Shown in pieces: positions 10,601-21,429 of a stretch of DNA of 64,000 nucleotides. The notes below the pieces were generated by a model, which saw nothing but the letters and a program-made list of their open reading frames with translations, was not told the DNA's origin and ran no database searches. The DNA is from Zanthoxylum bungeanum (lineage: Eukaryota > Streptophyta > Magnoliopsida > Sapindales > Rutaceae): assembly GCA_019454045.1 (NCBI GenBank), contig SKCR01006533.1:1-64000 (forward strand). The letters are read 5' to 3'. Each line of letters opens with the position of its first letter. Position 1 is the stretch's first letter. The translations under genes and the position numbers were made by a program.

Positions 10601-11886
10601 GCGCATGTTCGGTGGATTATCTTTTCTTCCTCGCTTTTTGACAACTTTTTCTCTTTTTTTTATACTGTTAGTGAATTTATTTCATGATTAGGTACTCATT
10701 TATATCAAAACATATAAATCTGTCCATATAGGTGGAAATACAATTATTTATTATTAGTTCAGATTTTTACAAACCACTTTCTTATATAATATAGGTTCAA
10801 GTATTATATGTGTCAGTCAATATAGGTCTACCACAGCGAGCCTAAGGACTGTCTGCAGAGAGTCAACACTCCCACATAACCAAGAGAGATACAAAAATTA
10901 GGTACCTTTTACCTTAGCTGGATGTAATTTAGCTACTCATAATGTGAATAGAAATACACAAATTTTTTAACAAAGTGAAGAAATTACAACATAGATTAGA
11001 AAATAAAACACATAAACGCTGGCACTCCATCAGAAATTCTTCAAGAGAACCTGAAGAAACATGAATTGGAAGGCGACGAGCACCTCAATTAATATACCTT
11101 TTGCAAATTTCAACAAAGTTGGACAAATTAGGTGGCGTAACTTTGTTTGAATTTTTTTTAATTCTAACAAAAGAAAACTGAAGAAGCATGCCTTGAGAGG
11201 TGTTGAACACCTCTATTATAGGCGAGAGGTGTTCATCTCTCTTTGCTAAATTGTCAAGGTAGGTGTCATTTTTTTGACAAAAACTCGGTGCATTGTCTTT
11301 TCTTCCTCACTTTTTTGACGACTTCTCTCTTTTTTCTTGAATATTATCTTGTATAGCCAGTTCTATGATAAGCTCATCCAACAACTAATCAAAATTCAAA
11401 ACATGATCAATATTTTTATGTTCTATTTGAACCCAATTTTCATGCTTCTTAGAGTTTGATTTTGTCGAATTAATGGTGAACTTAGGGTTATAGCATGGGT
11501 GTTTGTTGAGTCTTAGAATTGTATTTTGAGTTTGATTGCATAATTGATGCTAGATTGCTTGAATCGCTTTCCGTTTAATAATGTCCTTTTCATAGCACGA
11601 ATGCTATGTGTTTCAAATGTTTTCCTTCAAATCTGAGGTATAGCCAGAGGCATTTATGCTCAACTCACAATACAAAAACCATTTTTTCTTATGGTGTCTT
11701 CTTGTCACAAGCTTAACCTAACTGTTTTTGTTACTCGCATTTGAAGGCTTATCTGCTGCACTTTTGGGAGTGATGGGTTCCCGTTTCAAGAAGTCAGGAA
11801 AGGTATTTCCAGCGGGGGTGGTCTCTCTTGTTTCCCTTGTGATGACCGGGGGATACCTACATGGTATCATGCGCAGTCTGCACTGA
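1616..11886 (+). CDS. FAX2: TMEM14/FAX family plastid membrane protein, three exons
   Basis: The exons are 1616-2048, 4610-4744 and 11747-11886, giving 708 nt including TGA, or 235 aa. Both introns obey GT-AG and are phase 1; codons 145 (Val) and 190 (Gly) are split. Residues 1-60 are Ser/Thr-rich and low in acid, as in a chloroplast transit peptide. Residues 90-114 are Gly-rich, followed by the acidic-basic stretch EEESSDESGKKK. From about residue 130 there are four hydrophobic segments with the Gly-rich helix packing of Tmem_14 proteins. In Arabidopsis, FAX proteins of this family export fatty acids across the plastid inner envelope. The length and the N-terminal Gly-rich region fit FAX2 best; assignment to FAX2 rather than another FAX paralogue is inference. 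The ATG at 1616 opens the only frame that splices cleanly. Intron 2 (7,002 bp) is swollen by transposons, but all splice sites look intact. Confidence 0.88.
2049..4609 (+). other. Intron 1 of FAX-like gene
   Basis: The intron begins GTAATT and ends TTTGACAG. About 76% of it is a solo LTR (2333-4270). The rest is AT-rich intron sequence with no other feature. Confidence 0.8.
2333..4270 (-). mobile_element. Solo LTR, 1938 bp, in intron 1
   Basis: The segment begins TGTTGG and ends CCAACA, with a perfect 5-bp direct repeat TTTAA on both sides (2328-2332, 4271-4275). No internal retrotransposon domain or primer-binding site is attached. This is the signature of LTR-LTR recombination. The reverse strand opens TGTTGGTTATATGCCCTAG, a start I associate with Copia-type LTRs, so I place it on the minus strand. 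Orientation and superfamily are inference. Confidence 0.75.
4773..5356. mobile_element. GC-ended hAT-type element 1, 584 bp
   Basis: There is a perfect 17-bp terminal inverted repeat starting CAATGTTTAAAAATACG. A perfect 8-bp target duplication ATTTTATT flanks it (4765-4772, 5357-5364). The subterminal regions are packed with GAGGCG/CGCCTC motifs, including GGCGGCCGCC palindromes. The core has a 60-bp tandem duplication (from 4881 and 4941) and a 15-bp perfect inverted repeat with a 9-nt loop (5161-5175, 5185-5199). It has no transposase and is non-autonomous. Confidence 0.85.
5377..6451. mobile_element. GC-ended hAT-type element 2, 1075 bp
   Basis: The ends are CATAGTTATTAAACACGCCTC on the left and the complement of CATAGTTGTTAAAGACGC on the right. 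The flanking 8-mers CATGTGAG (5369-5376) and CATGTGAA (6452-6459) match at 7 of 8 positions. It lies only 20 bp from element 1. A Tourist-like MITE (5820-6413) is nested inside, so the element proper is about 0.48 kb. Confidence 0.75.
5820..6413. mobile_element. Tourist-like MITE nested in hAT element 2
   Basis: The inverted ends GAGTCTGTTTGGTT and AACCAAACACACTG are flanked by TTA on both sides (5817-5819, 6414-6416). Next to the ends are matching GGGGAGGGGA and TCCCCTCCCC blocks, which extend the inverted repeat. The GTTTGGTTCAA motif recurs internally at about 5890 and 5940. This is the pattern of PIF/Harbinger-derived MITEs. There is no ORF. Confidence 0.7.
6605..6800. repeat. Inverted-repeat block, left arm in intron 2
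   Basis: This block, from AAGAGAAAAAGTTGTC to the GAGCACCTC/GAGGTGCT motifs, reads as the reverse complement of blocks at about 10500-10665 and 11218-11335. The arms enclose about 4 kb of intron. They could be long terminal inverted repeats of an old MULE-like element, but I could not define a target duplication. Confidence 0.5.
6919..7886. mobile_element. GC-ended hAT-type element 3, 968 bp
   Basis: The left end is CAATGTTGTTAAAGGCGAG and the right end is the complement of CAGCGTTGTTAGAGGCGAG. The flanking 8-mers TATCCAAT (6911-6918) and TTTGCAAT (7887-7894) match at 6 of 8. Part of the core (about 7020-7155) is closely similar to element 4. There is no transposase. Confidence 0.75.
7900..8481. 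repeat. Direct-repeat block A in intron 2
   Basis: From about 7935 to 8180 this matches 10740-10990 on the same strand at a visually high level, for example the shared GCCTAAGGACTGTCT. About 270 bp (8180-8450) containing the tRNA-like sequence is present only in this copy; similarity then resumes at GATTAGAAA. The block continues after the hAT insertion at 9380-9610. Confidence 0.55.
8348..8419 (+). pseudogene. Decayed plastid-type tRNA-Asn(GUU) copy
   Basis: The 72-nt stretch keeps a tRNA layout: a 7-bp acceptor stem that still pairs (with G-U wobbles), a D-arm with CTCAGTGGTAGAG, the anticodon GTT in a 7-nt loop, and a T-arm with GTAGGTTCGAATC. It closely resembles chloroplast trnN-GUU from memory, with about ten differences, mostly transitions. 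One T-stem pair is broken. No CCA is encoded. It is most likely an organelle DNA insertion within an intron, in sense orientation with the host gene; a functional tRNA is unlikely. Confidence 0.65.
8482..9371. mobile_element. GC-ended hAT-type element 4, 890 bp
   Basis: The left end is CAATGTTGTTGAAGGCGAG and the right end is the complement of CAGTGTTGTTAGAGGCGCG. The flanking 8-mers CCGACACT (8474-8481) and TTGACACT (9372-9379) match at 6 of 8. It interrupts direct-repeat block A. Its core shares the TTTTATATTACTTCTACTTG region with element 3, so the two descend from one master. It is non-coding. Confidence 0.78.
9380..9610. repeat. Direct-repeat block A, continuation
   Basis: This carries the GAGCACCTCAATT and AGGTGTTCAACACC motifs and the CAACAAAATTAGGTTGCC repeats. 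It corresponds to about 11030-11240, which follows block B without interruption. Confidence 0.5.
9640..10370. repeat. Less AT-rich segment, probable retroelement debris
   Basis: Base composition here is clearly less AT-rich than the rest of the intron. A CCAAGTGGGGGA polypurine-like tract at about 9940 is followed by TTGTAAAAAGGCACC. This layout is seen at the internal-to-3'LTR junction of plant gypsy elements. No protein domain is recognisable, and a 90-codon open stretch here looks like chance. Confidence 0.3.
10500..11345. repeat. Direct-repeat block B and right inverted-repeat arms
   Basis: Segments 10500-10665 and 11218-11335 resemble each other and are reverse complements of 6605-6800. 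Segment 10740-11210 is the second copy of block A. Together they show at least one duplication and one inversion, or a compound transposon, inside the intron. Confidence 0.5.
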
Positions 11887-12087
11887 AATGATGCAATGTA
11901 AGTTGGTGATGTTCAATTAGAGGTGAAGTTTTAGCATTCCTGTTTATGTGTTTACTGCTATTGAGTGTTTTGGTATCTAAATTATTTTGACTGTCAAGTT
12001 TCTGAGTTTTCGAACCTTCTGTGTGCCATCTCCCACAAGTATACTGTGTTTGTGTATTGGTAAGCGCATGCATATTGCATTCTACTG

Positions 12088-12093
12088 AATAAA
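12088..12093 (+). terminator. Candidate polyadenylation signal of FAX-like gene
   Basis: AATAAA lies 202 nt after the TGA stop, at a normal 3' UTR distance, in a T-rich context just before the Helitron insertion. Plant signals are loose, so this is only a candidate. Confidence 0.4.
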
Positions 12094-12149
12094 TTAAATG
12101 ATAATATCTCGTTTAATTAGTTTAGGGAAATTATCATTTGTTCAGCCAA

Positions 12150-12841
12150 TCTATATAATAAATATATAAAAACGTATTTGAGGATATCTACTTAAACACT
12201 GGAGTCATTTATTTCACTTCCATTAGTTGTCATTTATTAGTTATTAATGTTTAGTTTTGTATGTGTAACTCAAATGATATATATGGGTAAAAATTAAATA
12301 TATTTATATTTATATTATCTAATGGCTACTAATCATAATATTGTATCGGAGTATTTTACCAATACACTAATTTAAATGACCATATTATTCAAGAATTTCA
12401 AAAACATTTCATAATATCTGATTAATTCTGAAAAATTGTTATATTTGGAAATGGGAAAATAATTAATTATTGATGATTAAGGAAATGATTTATTATATTA
12501 TCAACTTTTCACATTATAAAATTTCACATTCTTCAGTTTCAACATTTTACTTGATACTTGTAAGAGTAAGTTTAAGAGTTAAAAGTGATATTAAATTAAC
12601 TAAAAAAAGTTCCTAACTTGACTAAATTCATATTTGCACTAAGATTTTATTCTTCATTAATAAAAAACTATAAAGTGGAACAGACACACATTTATTAATT
12701 TGATAGAATGTTAAAAGATTTGCATTGTTTGAACAATAATGAACTGTTAAAGATACGATCCTAATTAATTTCATATTTTTTTATATCTACCATATTTTTC
12801 CATAACATAACTAGCCGCGCATTGCGCGGGTCATCAGCTAG
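12150..12841 (+). mobile_element. Non-autonomous Helitron, 692 bp
   Basis: The left end is TCTATATAATAAATATATAA and the right end is CTAG, inserted between A (12149) and T (12842). A GC-rich hairpin CCGCGC-ATT-GCGCGG (12815-12829) sits 12 nt from the 3' end in otherwise AT-rich DNA. These are the hallmarks of plant Helitrons. There is no Rep/helicase ORF. It lies just past the host gene's 3' UTR. Confidence 0.8.
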
Positions 12842-13539
12842 TCTTAAATTAAAGACTGAAAATGCCTTTGATTTTTGAATTTTTTTTTATAAAAAATTGG
12901 ATATTTATAATTAAATTACTAGTTTTCTAGGTGTAAATTATCTATATTCATAATTAATTTTTATGTGTAAATGGCCTATATTATTATTATATTTTTTTAT
13001 GTGTAAAATATATTTTCCATAATTTGAGGTGGACTGATGAAAAATCTCAAAAAATATGATATTTTCATATTTGAACTTGATTTTAGATGGACTTATGATA
13101 ATTTCCCATTAATTTATTGTGGTTAGGAAATTTTAGCAATAATTAAACTTCGGTTATAATGTTTGGAATATTTTTTTCAAAAAAAAAACCAAACATCAAT
13201 AATTGCATATTGATGGTTTCTTATTTCTCTTCAATATTACTTGCAGTCATCAAAATCTTTGCAAGTGACTGACAAATCATAACCTTGTAGTGTAAATTTT
13301 TTTTTTTCATTTTCTAACTTGAAAAAGTAAAAGGTAGTGATGATAAAATGAGGTCACTTTTCTTTTTAATATTTTTTTTCCTTTTTATGGCTCAACAGTA
13401 AAAAAAATGAAAAAAAAATTTCAATTTTTTATTAGTTTTTTGATATTAAACTTTAAAATTTTAATTATAAATGTGTGTATTTAAAACTAAAAATTATTTT
13501 ATATAATTAAAAAATTATTTTTTATTAATCAAAAGGGTT
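12842..13539. other. AT-rich spacer
   Basis: The stretch has long homopolymer A and T runs and no ORF, RNA gene or repeat end that I can support. Confidence 0.5.
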
Positions 13540-13905
13540 TGGCCCAACCCAAAAAAGGCACCGGGGTGGGCCCCACTTTTCTACCACCCTTAACGGTGCC
13601 GGCGGTTCGGTTCGGTTCCGGTTCCATTTTTTTTTTTTTATTATTTTTTTTGAAAATAAAAGTTAAATTATAAATAATTACATTAAATTATTTTTTTTTG
13701 AAAATAATTACAAATAAAATTATGTAAATTACAAATTACGTTAAATTACATTACATAATTACACTAAATTACAAATAAAATTATTATCTAAAAAATTAAA
13801 AAAATATATTATTGTATAAATTCAAACCGGTTCGGCTAGGGGAGGAACCCTAACCGAACCGGTTAGGTTTGGAACCGTTGGAACATCAAGACCAAAATAT
13901 CCCGA
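13540..13905. repeat. Possible decayed hAT-like MITE
   Basis: Two GC-rich blocks (about 13545-13625 with CGGTTCGGTTCGG, and 13830-13885 with CCGAACCGG) face each other across an AT-only core. This resembles the layout of the short hAT-type elements nearby. Clear termini and a target duplication were not found. Confidence 0.3.
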
Positions 13906-14189
13906 CATAAGAACAAACCATGACCTTTTTTCTTTCTTCTTATTCTTTATGCAAACATTGTAAATTTTTCTTCTCAATCACATTTGGCTCCTGAGATTTA
14001 TTTTACAAACTCAATTTATAAGATTAATTCAGGAAAAAATTCCAAATGATATTTCAATATTCCAAATGACATATTATTTATTTATTTTTCATAATAAAGA
14101 GTATGGATATCAGCTATTCTTAAGAAAAAAATGTTTCAATTCCCTCTAAAATTAGATTTGAAGGACATTATGAATTATTACTTAAAATG

Positions 14190-14365
14190 ATCGTGCGATG
14201 GGTGTCGTTGCACACCCGTCACAAGGTCATTCTTGTGTACGATATTGCAATGGATATCATCGCACGATCATTTTTGTGTGTGACTGTCATGTGATGGATG
14301 CTGTAATATGATCATTTTTGTGTGTGATGGTCGTGCAATGAATGCCATCGCACACCCATCTATTA
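14190..14365. repeat. Degenerate tandem repeat, unit about 70 bp
   Basis: The phrases GATCATTTTTGTGTGTGA and ATCGCACGATCA recur with variation about three times, with alternating GTGCGATGG and CCATCGCACA. Such alternation suggests subterminal repeats of a DNA transposon. The host element is not defined. Confidence 0.35.
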
Positions 14366-14973
14366 TGATTTTTATGCCCGATAAGCAAATTCAGAACATT
14401 ATTAATTAATAAATTTAGGATTCAATTTATTCAATGTATATATTTTGATTTGCTTTATAAAATTCATAAAAATTCCATAATTATTTATATAGCTTAAATT
14501 ATATATATGTCTGTAAATTATTACATACATATATGTATGAATAAAATTTAAAGAGTAATAATCAAAATTTTGTCTGTGACTATGATTTGAAGTTGAGAAT
14601 CTTCAAATTCTTCAGTTATAAATATAGTTCATTACATTATGATTGATATGGTTCTATCCATACTATAATATGTAGATACATAAGAATGAATATATTTTAT
14701 ATAATAAGATTATATAGGGCAAGACCAGAGGAAATCGAAAAGTTCTAATAATTTCCGTTAAATAAAGAATATAAATTTTATCATAATGATGATCATATAT
14801 GTGATGATCGTAATTCATTGTATTAACAAACTCTTATATCATTGTTTTTTAATTTACTCTGTAAGATTTTGTATTCGTTACATTTCGTAATTTTGTATTT
14901 TGGGAATGGATTGAATGAATAGCTGAGAATGCTAACTTGATACGATAGAATCCATTCCTAAGATTCCCTTATT
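14366..14973. other. AT-rich spacer
   Basis: No gene or repeat end is recognisable here. Confidence 0.4.
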
Positions 14974-15646
14974 TGTTGGTTCATGACCTAAACAATTAGC
15001 ACGTAAATTCATAAAATTATGAATTAATTGTCACTTGAGAACTAATGGAAATCAATGATAAAGATGTAATTGGAGAGGTTAACGCATTTTATACCTACCT
15101 CCTTTACGAATCATTTATTAAAGATCATTGCATAGGTAATGACTATATCAATGGACGGATACTTTGAGTAATTAATTCTATAATTCTGAGAGTGTAATTC
15201 TAGTTATTTAGTGGAGTTATTCTAGAATTAAAAATTTCGTTTGATTAATGAAAGAATTTATAATTAATCAATGGAATTGTTAGAGCTTGGAATTATAGGT
15301 CCATCGGTCCCCTCGCCGTCTTCTATCACTGTTCGAACAACAATAGTTTGCGAAGAAAAATAATTGTGAATTATTTTTTACTCTAATTATTTCATATAAC
15401 TTTTGTTTGGAAATTTTGACAAAAGTTATCCTTATATATTTATCAATAGATAATGTATCTATTTATTAATTTATGAAAATATTACAAATTAATATTTAAT
15501 AAATCAAATTAATTAATTTTTAATTAAATGAGATAATATTTTCAAAAGTTGAAAAATTTTAAATATATTTTTAAAAGAATTATCTTATTTGTTAATAATT
15601 ACACATTAATATTTGATTAATTTGATTAATCAACTATTAATGAGAT

Positions 15647-15678
<32 letters not shown>

Positions 15679-16302
15679 TACATACACATATATATTTTAT
15701 GTTTATCTTGATTTCAAACGTTGAAATTTTGATAAAATTATTTAAAATATCAAATATTAGAATTATCTCATTTTGATAAATTATAAGATAAATATTAACT
15801 GATTTTATTTTATTTATTATTTTTTGAAAATCAAAATTTGATTTTTTTCCTTTTAAGGATAAACTTGGTTTTGGTTTTGATAAATAAAGAAATGAATTCA
15901 AAACAAGGTGGAGAGATTTTGATCATCATCAAAAGGCTCACACAAAACACGAGCTGCGAAGAAAAAAAATAGAAAGTCAAAATCGTGGGCTGAGAGAGAA
16001 AAGGGAAACATTTCATGAGTTGAGTACATGAATCCTTCATAAATTATAGTATTCTTAGTAATTATTTTCATACTCACACGTGTCGTTAGAGGTGAGGAGA
16101 TAAGACGATGAAAATCGTGGCTTAAAGAATTGTGATTGAAAGAAATCCTAGATCAAATCGTTGAGAGGTATAATTTCTTCTTAATAACTAATTTTTATAT
16201 TATTAATGTATTAGAAAATACGGATCCGATTTTTAATGTTCATGTAAAGAAAAAAAGTTTTATCGAACCTGTTTCCGCTGCGCATGAACTTTGAAATCAA
16301 CA
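14974..16302 (+). mobile_element. 5' LTR of a Copia-type element, 1329 bp
   Basis: It begins TGTTGG and ends ATCAACA, followed after two bases by TGGTATCAGAG (16305-16315), the primer-binding site complementary to the 3' end of initiator tRNA-Met. That site is typical of plant Ty1/copia elements. No gag-pol and no second LTR follow, so only the 5' LTR and primer site remain. A TA microsatellite (15647-15674) lies inside. Confidence 0.65.
15647..15674. repeat. (TA)14 microsatellite
   Basis: This is an uninterrupted run of TA dinucleotides within the LTR. Confidence 0.9.
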
Positions 16303-16304
16303 AA

Positions 16305-16315
16305 TGGTATCAGAG
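16305..16315 (+). promoter_or_regulatory. Primer-binding site, initiator-Met type
   Basis: TGGTATCAGAG sits 2 nt after the LTR end and would prime minus-strand cDNA from tRNA-iMet. This is not a tRNA gene. Confidence 0.7.
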
Positions 16316-17084
16316 TGGTCGTATTTATTCTAGTATATTAATAAAATGATTTATTGTAAATCACCTGTATGTAAAAGAGTAAGTTGTGCATTTTTCATGA
16401 TTATATATTTTTTATAATTTCACCCACATAGGAATTGAATTTTTTTGAAGTCCCATCGCTATAAATTATTCGATCAGTAGCACTATTAACTATTACCAAT
16501 AAAGAGAATCATGCTTTCGATGTCTTATTTTTCTTTTTGCCAGCACCAGCACACTTATGTCATGTAATGATGGATGTATGGATATTAATCGTTAATTATA
16601 TAGTTGATTTTGAGTTATGATTTTAATTTTGCTTTATGTATTGAATATGTAAACCCAAAATTAAATGGGTATTTTTTTCTTCCTATAATTGTAAAATTCT
16701 TTATAATTCGTTGGAGATGAAAATCAAGCCGAATGAGGAAAGATGATATTATATACGACATAATTATAATTTTTTTATTATGTGTTACTGCACAGTGCAG
16801 CAATGAGACTGCTGCATAATGCAACAACTCATTGCTGCACTATATGACTGTCACATCCTAATATTTCTTGGCATGGATGGGCAAGTGACGACTTAGCCAT
16901 CACCCGAACTCCTGACATACACTGCTAGCTGTATTGAAATGACTGACTCATAATATGAAATCATATATACATACACATCATAACCCGAAAACTTATCTAT
17001 TTCATATCTCAAATTTATACACATAAAAAAAAATCCACATGCAACTAACATAATACTTGACACATATACAAGGCCTTATTGTTA
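16316..17084. other. Unassigned sequence after truncated Copia element
   Basis: It is AT-rich, with no retroelement protein similarity in any frame and no ORF of note. Confidence 0.4.
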
Positions 17085-17840
17085 GGGTTGGTGTTCAGAG
17101 TGCCAATCCGGATCGTATTTATGTCCGATTCATAAATACGAACAATTCATTTTTCCATAATATTACTTATTTATGGTAGCACCTCTTGTTTTTATATACG
17201 TATTCGATCTAATTATGATTAGATTGAAACTAAAACTGATTTAGTGATACATATATATAGACAAAGACCCCAGGATTTACAACGTATTACACAGTTACAA
17301 CGTAGTTTGTAATTGACATTGGGAAGCGTCACTATAAGTTATATATTCTCAAATTAAGTTCCTGGTCAAGATTTACTGACACGGATCGGTTAATAAAATC
17401 CACTGAGACCAGTACATGTCGTATATCGAGACTTGGTCCAATGATTTATCTCAATGAACCATGAGTCTTGGGAGACTCGTATAGACGTTTAGGTGTTTAT
17501 TTGATAAACACTGAACGAATCATCGAAGATTTCCTAATAGATGATACACCAACGTCAATAGGAATCTTCTCGAGTCGAGTAGCATAGTGGTCATTCGACT
17601 TGAGATACCACTGTGGATATATGAGATATCCTCCACACTTTGATGGCAGTCACGTCACTTGTCTATTTAGATCAGACCTCCGCCTGTTCGTTGGGTGTGG
17701 ACTGATGTTCATGATATCCCGTGAGTATAAGATAAAATCCGTCAGTCTTGTGTACAAGACATGGGTATCTTGTACATATTTACGATCTAGTAAATCTATA
17801 GCTTGAACTTGACATGGAGTTGTTATAAACTAAATAATAT
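17085..17840. repeat. LTR-like segment, unclassified
   Basis: This segment is less AT-rich than its surroundings. It begins near TGTTAGGGTTGGTG and contains phrases typical of Copia-type LTRs, such as GAGACTCGTATAGACG. No matching partner exists in the window and its ends are undefined. Confidence 0.3.
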
Positions 17841-18154
17841 GCTTTTTGTCATGGCCTAAGCGTTGTATGCTGACTTGAGTCTACGTGAACTATACTGAGC
17901 TATCTGAACTAAGAACTAACTATTGACATCATAATATACTAACGTGGGTTGATCCGACGTAATCAGACATGAAACTATATAAACTGAACCTGATTCTGAA
18001 ATTTAAATGACCTATACTGGATCTACCTAAACGGAAAGCCGCCCATACTGAATCTGCAAATTAAACTAAATCCACATGACTAAACGATGAACACTTAAAC
18101 TGAATGTGCTTGAGCTAAACCCGAATACTAAACTAAAGTGCATGAACTGAACAT

Positions 18155-20269
18155 TGACCGGCGTAAACACACACGTATAACGCAAGCGCACATATCGTTC
18201 AAGTAGTATAAAAATATCGATCCCACGAGGACTTAATATCTAATCTATTAATTTTATGAGGTCAAATGATTACTAGTATCTAACAGGTTGTTTGATTGAT
18301 TTGAAATGGTGATGATTCTAAATTTAAAAACAAGTAAATAAAATTATTCGAAAGTAGGTTTTAAGAAAATTCAATATTAAAAACTATCTAGGGTTGTGAT
18401 TTCTTCCAATATCATTTTAAAGATGAAGTGGTTATCTTAAAGTTGGGTAATATATTGATTCATTAACCTGGAACACTAAATTATGTGTAGCCTCTGTCGA
18501 TGGTCAGACACAAATACCCAGTTTAACCCAATTGAACCATATGTCTATGTCAACCAAATTATCTGGATTCATTAAGTTTAAGTTCCAATTATGGCTACCC
18601 CCGCCCGACAGGTATATTCCTATCCTGTAAGGAAATCTATTAAAGGGTTATCTATCCTCAAGGAAGATCGTGGGCTATTGAGTCTAAGGCTGACACCTAA
18701 AATCCCTATGTCTAGTTCATTTTAGATTTACCAGATCAATTTTATTAATGGCCAGTTAATGAAAAAGCATTAAGATTAAGACTCAATAAATAAATCTTTA
18801 TATTACCCAAGCTATAATCTAACCCCTTATAACCCGGTGATATTGGATTTCATCACACCTCCAGATAACTGGCTTAGTTACGACACATATTTACGGGTAG
18901 TAAAAATTTAAATAAAATAAAAGAATAAAGTAAATTCTGAAAATTAAATACTGAAAAGTAAATTGCTGAAAAGTAAAAAAAAAGTAAAAAGTAAAAAGTA
19001 AAAAAAAAAAATAAAAGTAAATTATTGAAAGTAAATTGCTGAAAAGTAAATTACTGAAATTAAATAAAGTAAAAGTACAATAAAAGAAAATGCTGGGGTT
19101 AGAGGATCAACTTTTATTACTACTATTTTAGATATATCCCTTAATATAATATATTAACTTTGCGTGATAATTACCAACCAGCCATATAGGCGGTATCCTG
19201 ATTAAGTCAAATTAATAATTAATTACCAACCGACCAACCAGGCGGTATCCATACTTAGTCAGGTTAAAACCAATTAATAATTAATTTCCAACCGGCCAAT
19301 ATAGCGGTATCCTCATTAAGTCATATTTTAAATAGTTTATATTTTATATTTAAGGGAGATTAATTTAGATAGCAATAATAAAAGCTTTACCTTTTACCCT
19401 AACAAAGGGGAGTTACCTCCTCATTGCTTGAAAAATAAAAACTGCAAAAGTAAAGAAATAAAAGGTTTGTGCGTAAAAGTAAATTACGGAAAGTAAAAAC
19501 TGAAAAGTAAAGAAAAGAAAGTGCGAAAGCGGAAATTAATTACTGGAAGTTGTAAATAAACAAACAAGATACAATCTTCTTATTTATTCATTAGGAATTT
19601 CAAAGAAGAAAATATGAATTTTACAAATGAAATGACTTGGTATTTATAGGCAAAATTTTGCCTATATCAAATCATCCATCAAATTCTCCACCAAATCCAT
19701 TATTAATTTCTCCACTAATTACTCCACCAAATCCATAATTGCTCCACTAATTGCTTATCTTGTTTGGTGTTGATTTGATAATTTTTATTAATTATTTATT
19801 AATTTATATTTTGCTTTGAAAATGATTGATAATGACTTTAATAATTACACATCACACACTTCTGGATGGTTCATCAATTTCGGTCATGAACTCTTCAGAA
19901 TTCGAAAATATTTTCTCTTTCAAAGTTGTAGATCTTTGAGTCTTCTTTAATCTGGAACTTGAATCAGCTCAATCCGATATCTGAGTAAAAAGTTATGCCC
20001 AAAATACAACAGATGCGCAAAACTGGAATTCCCAAAACTGCACTTCGTCAAAACGCCCTTTCAAGTTTCCAATCTCCAAAATTAATATATCAAGTCCAAT
20101 AATTGCCCTTATTTGACCCATATTTCATCCTAAATGATTTCATTGAGACCCGATATTATTTTATCTGCAAAATAAACTAAAACACATCAAAACGTTCATC
20201 AAACCCGAGAAACTAAACAAAATATTAAGTTAAAGGGGCGGTAAATATTGATATATTTTCCGCTCATCA
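18155..20269 (-). mobile_element. Inverted solo LTR, Athila-like, 2115 bp
   Basis: On the minus strand it starts TGATGAGCGG and ends GCCGGTCA. The flanking 5-mers AACAT (18150-18154) and AAAAT (20270-20274) match at 4 of 5. It is the inverted counterpart of the LTR starting at 62305: both share the opening TGATGAG, the phrase TCTCGGGTTT, the CCTGTCGGGCGGGGGTAGCC region, the GGTAATC repeats and AGCCTCTGTCGATGGTC. No internal domain is attached. Confidence 0.7.
19179..19312 (-). repeat. Three TACCGCCTATATGGC-type motifs inside solo LTR
   Basis: Three copies of CCATATAGGCGGTATCC or close variants recur about every 45-65 bp. The same motif occurs four times in the related LTR at 63318-63445. Confidence 0.6.
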
Positions 20270-20274
20270 AAAAT

Positions 20275-21421
20275 GAAGTGCATAAATCACATATGCCTCT
20301 GTGATTTGTAAATATGTTAGCTGAATTTGAATACTAACATACATGCGTTATTCATGATTACCTAACTGAGGGTGAATGGGTTCACTTGAATATCTAACTT
20401 GAACATACATAAGTTACACTTAACTATCAGAACAATAGATGCATGAGCTAACATGCTATATGCTAACCTGACTCTGAATGACCTAAATCAGCATTCCACA
20501 TGAGTTAGACATGACTATTGGAAAGCATGACATGCATAGTTGAAGTAATGTAACATAACATGAATGCATTACTTTTAATAATGTAATTAATTATGAAAGC
20601 ATGAAATTCATATATGAAAATCGGTATTACAATCAACAGTGTTGTAAAAACTGCTTCTGAACTCATAAAATATAAACTTGGTTCATTTTCAAAAATCTAT
20701 GTGGAAATCTTGATGTGAAAATCTGAAATCTCAAGTAACTGAAAAATATGTAGAAAGCCTGAACTCATAAAAACATAAACTAGTTTCATTCTTAAAAATC
20801 TATGTGGAAATCATGGTGTGAAAATATAAAATCTCAAGTAACTGGAGAATATGTAGAAAACCTGACGCATGGAGGCGTTATGTATCGCCGTCTCCCAAGT
20901 CACTGAACTAGAGTTAGGAGCGCTAATCATATGCTGTCATCTGGCTCTGAAACTAGGATCTAAGGGCGTCATGTAGCCTGTCCCTTAGTCCTGAAACTAT
21001 ATATGCACATGTCTGCTGTATTCATCAATTCCAATGATACATCAATTCCAAAAATAAAAGATAAATCATGTCATAATCTTGAAAACTGAAAAATGAGTTT
21101 TGAAAACTGACATTTCCAAAAACAAAAGATAAATCATGTCATAATCATGAAAACTGAAACTGAGTTCTGAAAACTGACATGTATGATTCATGACTAGCTT
21201 GAGACTGATAGGTCTAATTTGAAAATATAACTAGTAGAGATGCTAAATTCTTGAACTGCAAGTCTATGGATGAACTGTGAATTATGAAGAACTAAAACTA
21301 ACACATGCTTAAACTAATGCCGATGGGACATTTCAATGTAACCGATATAACCACTTGAAACACTCGATATTGGTTGTCTGCAAATGCCCAATTTGGCCTT
21401 AACATACCCATCAACAAACTT
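20275..21421. repeat. Sequence with two short tandem duplications
   Basis: A 102-bp unit is duplicated (20658-20759, 20760-20861). A second unit of about 70 bp with AAGATAAATCATGTCATAATC is duplicated at about 21055-21190. The composition resembles the flank at 17841-18149, from which the solo LTR separates it. No gene is seen. Confidence 0.5.
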
Positions 21422-21429
21422 ATCATTCT

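Larger units (their letters stand above)
4745..11746 (+). other. Intron 2 of FAX-like gene, 7.0 kb
   Basis: The intron begins GTAAGT and ends TTTGAAG. At least five DNA transposons, a decayed tRNA and duplicated blocks fill most of it. It is listed because the next host exon is 7 kb away and gene predictors may split the gene here. Confidence 0.8.

Noticed and set aside
16305..16315. TGGTATCAGAG as part of a tRNA gene
   Set aside because: Only the 3'-end complement is present, right after an LTR end; it is a primer-binding site.
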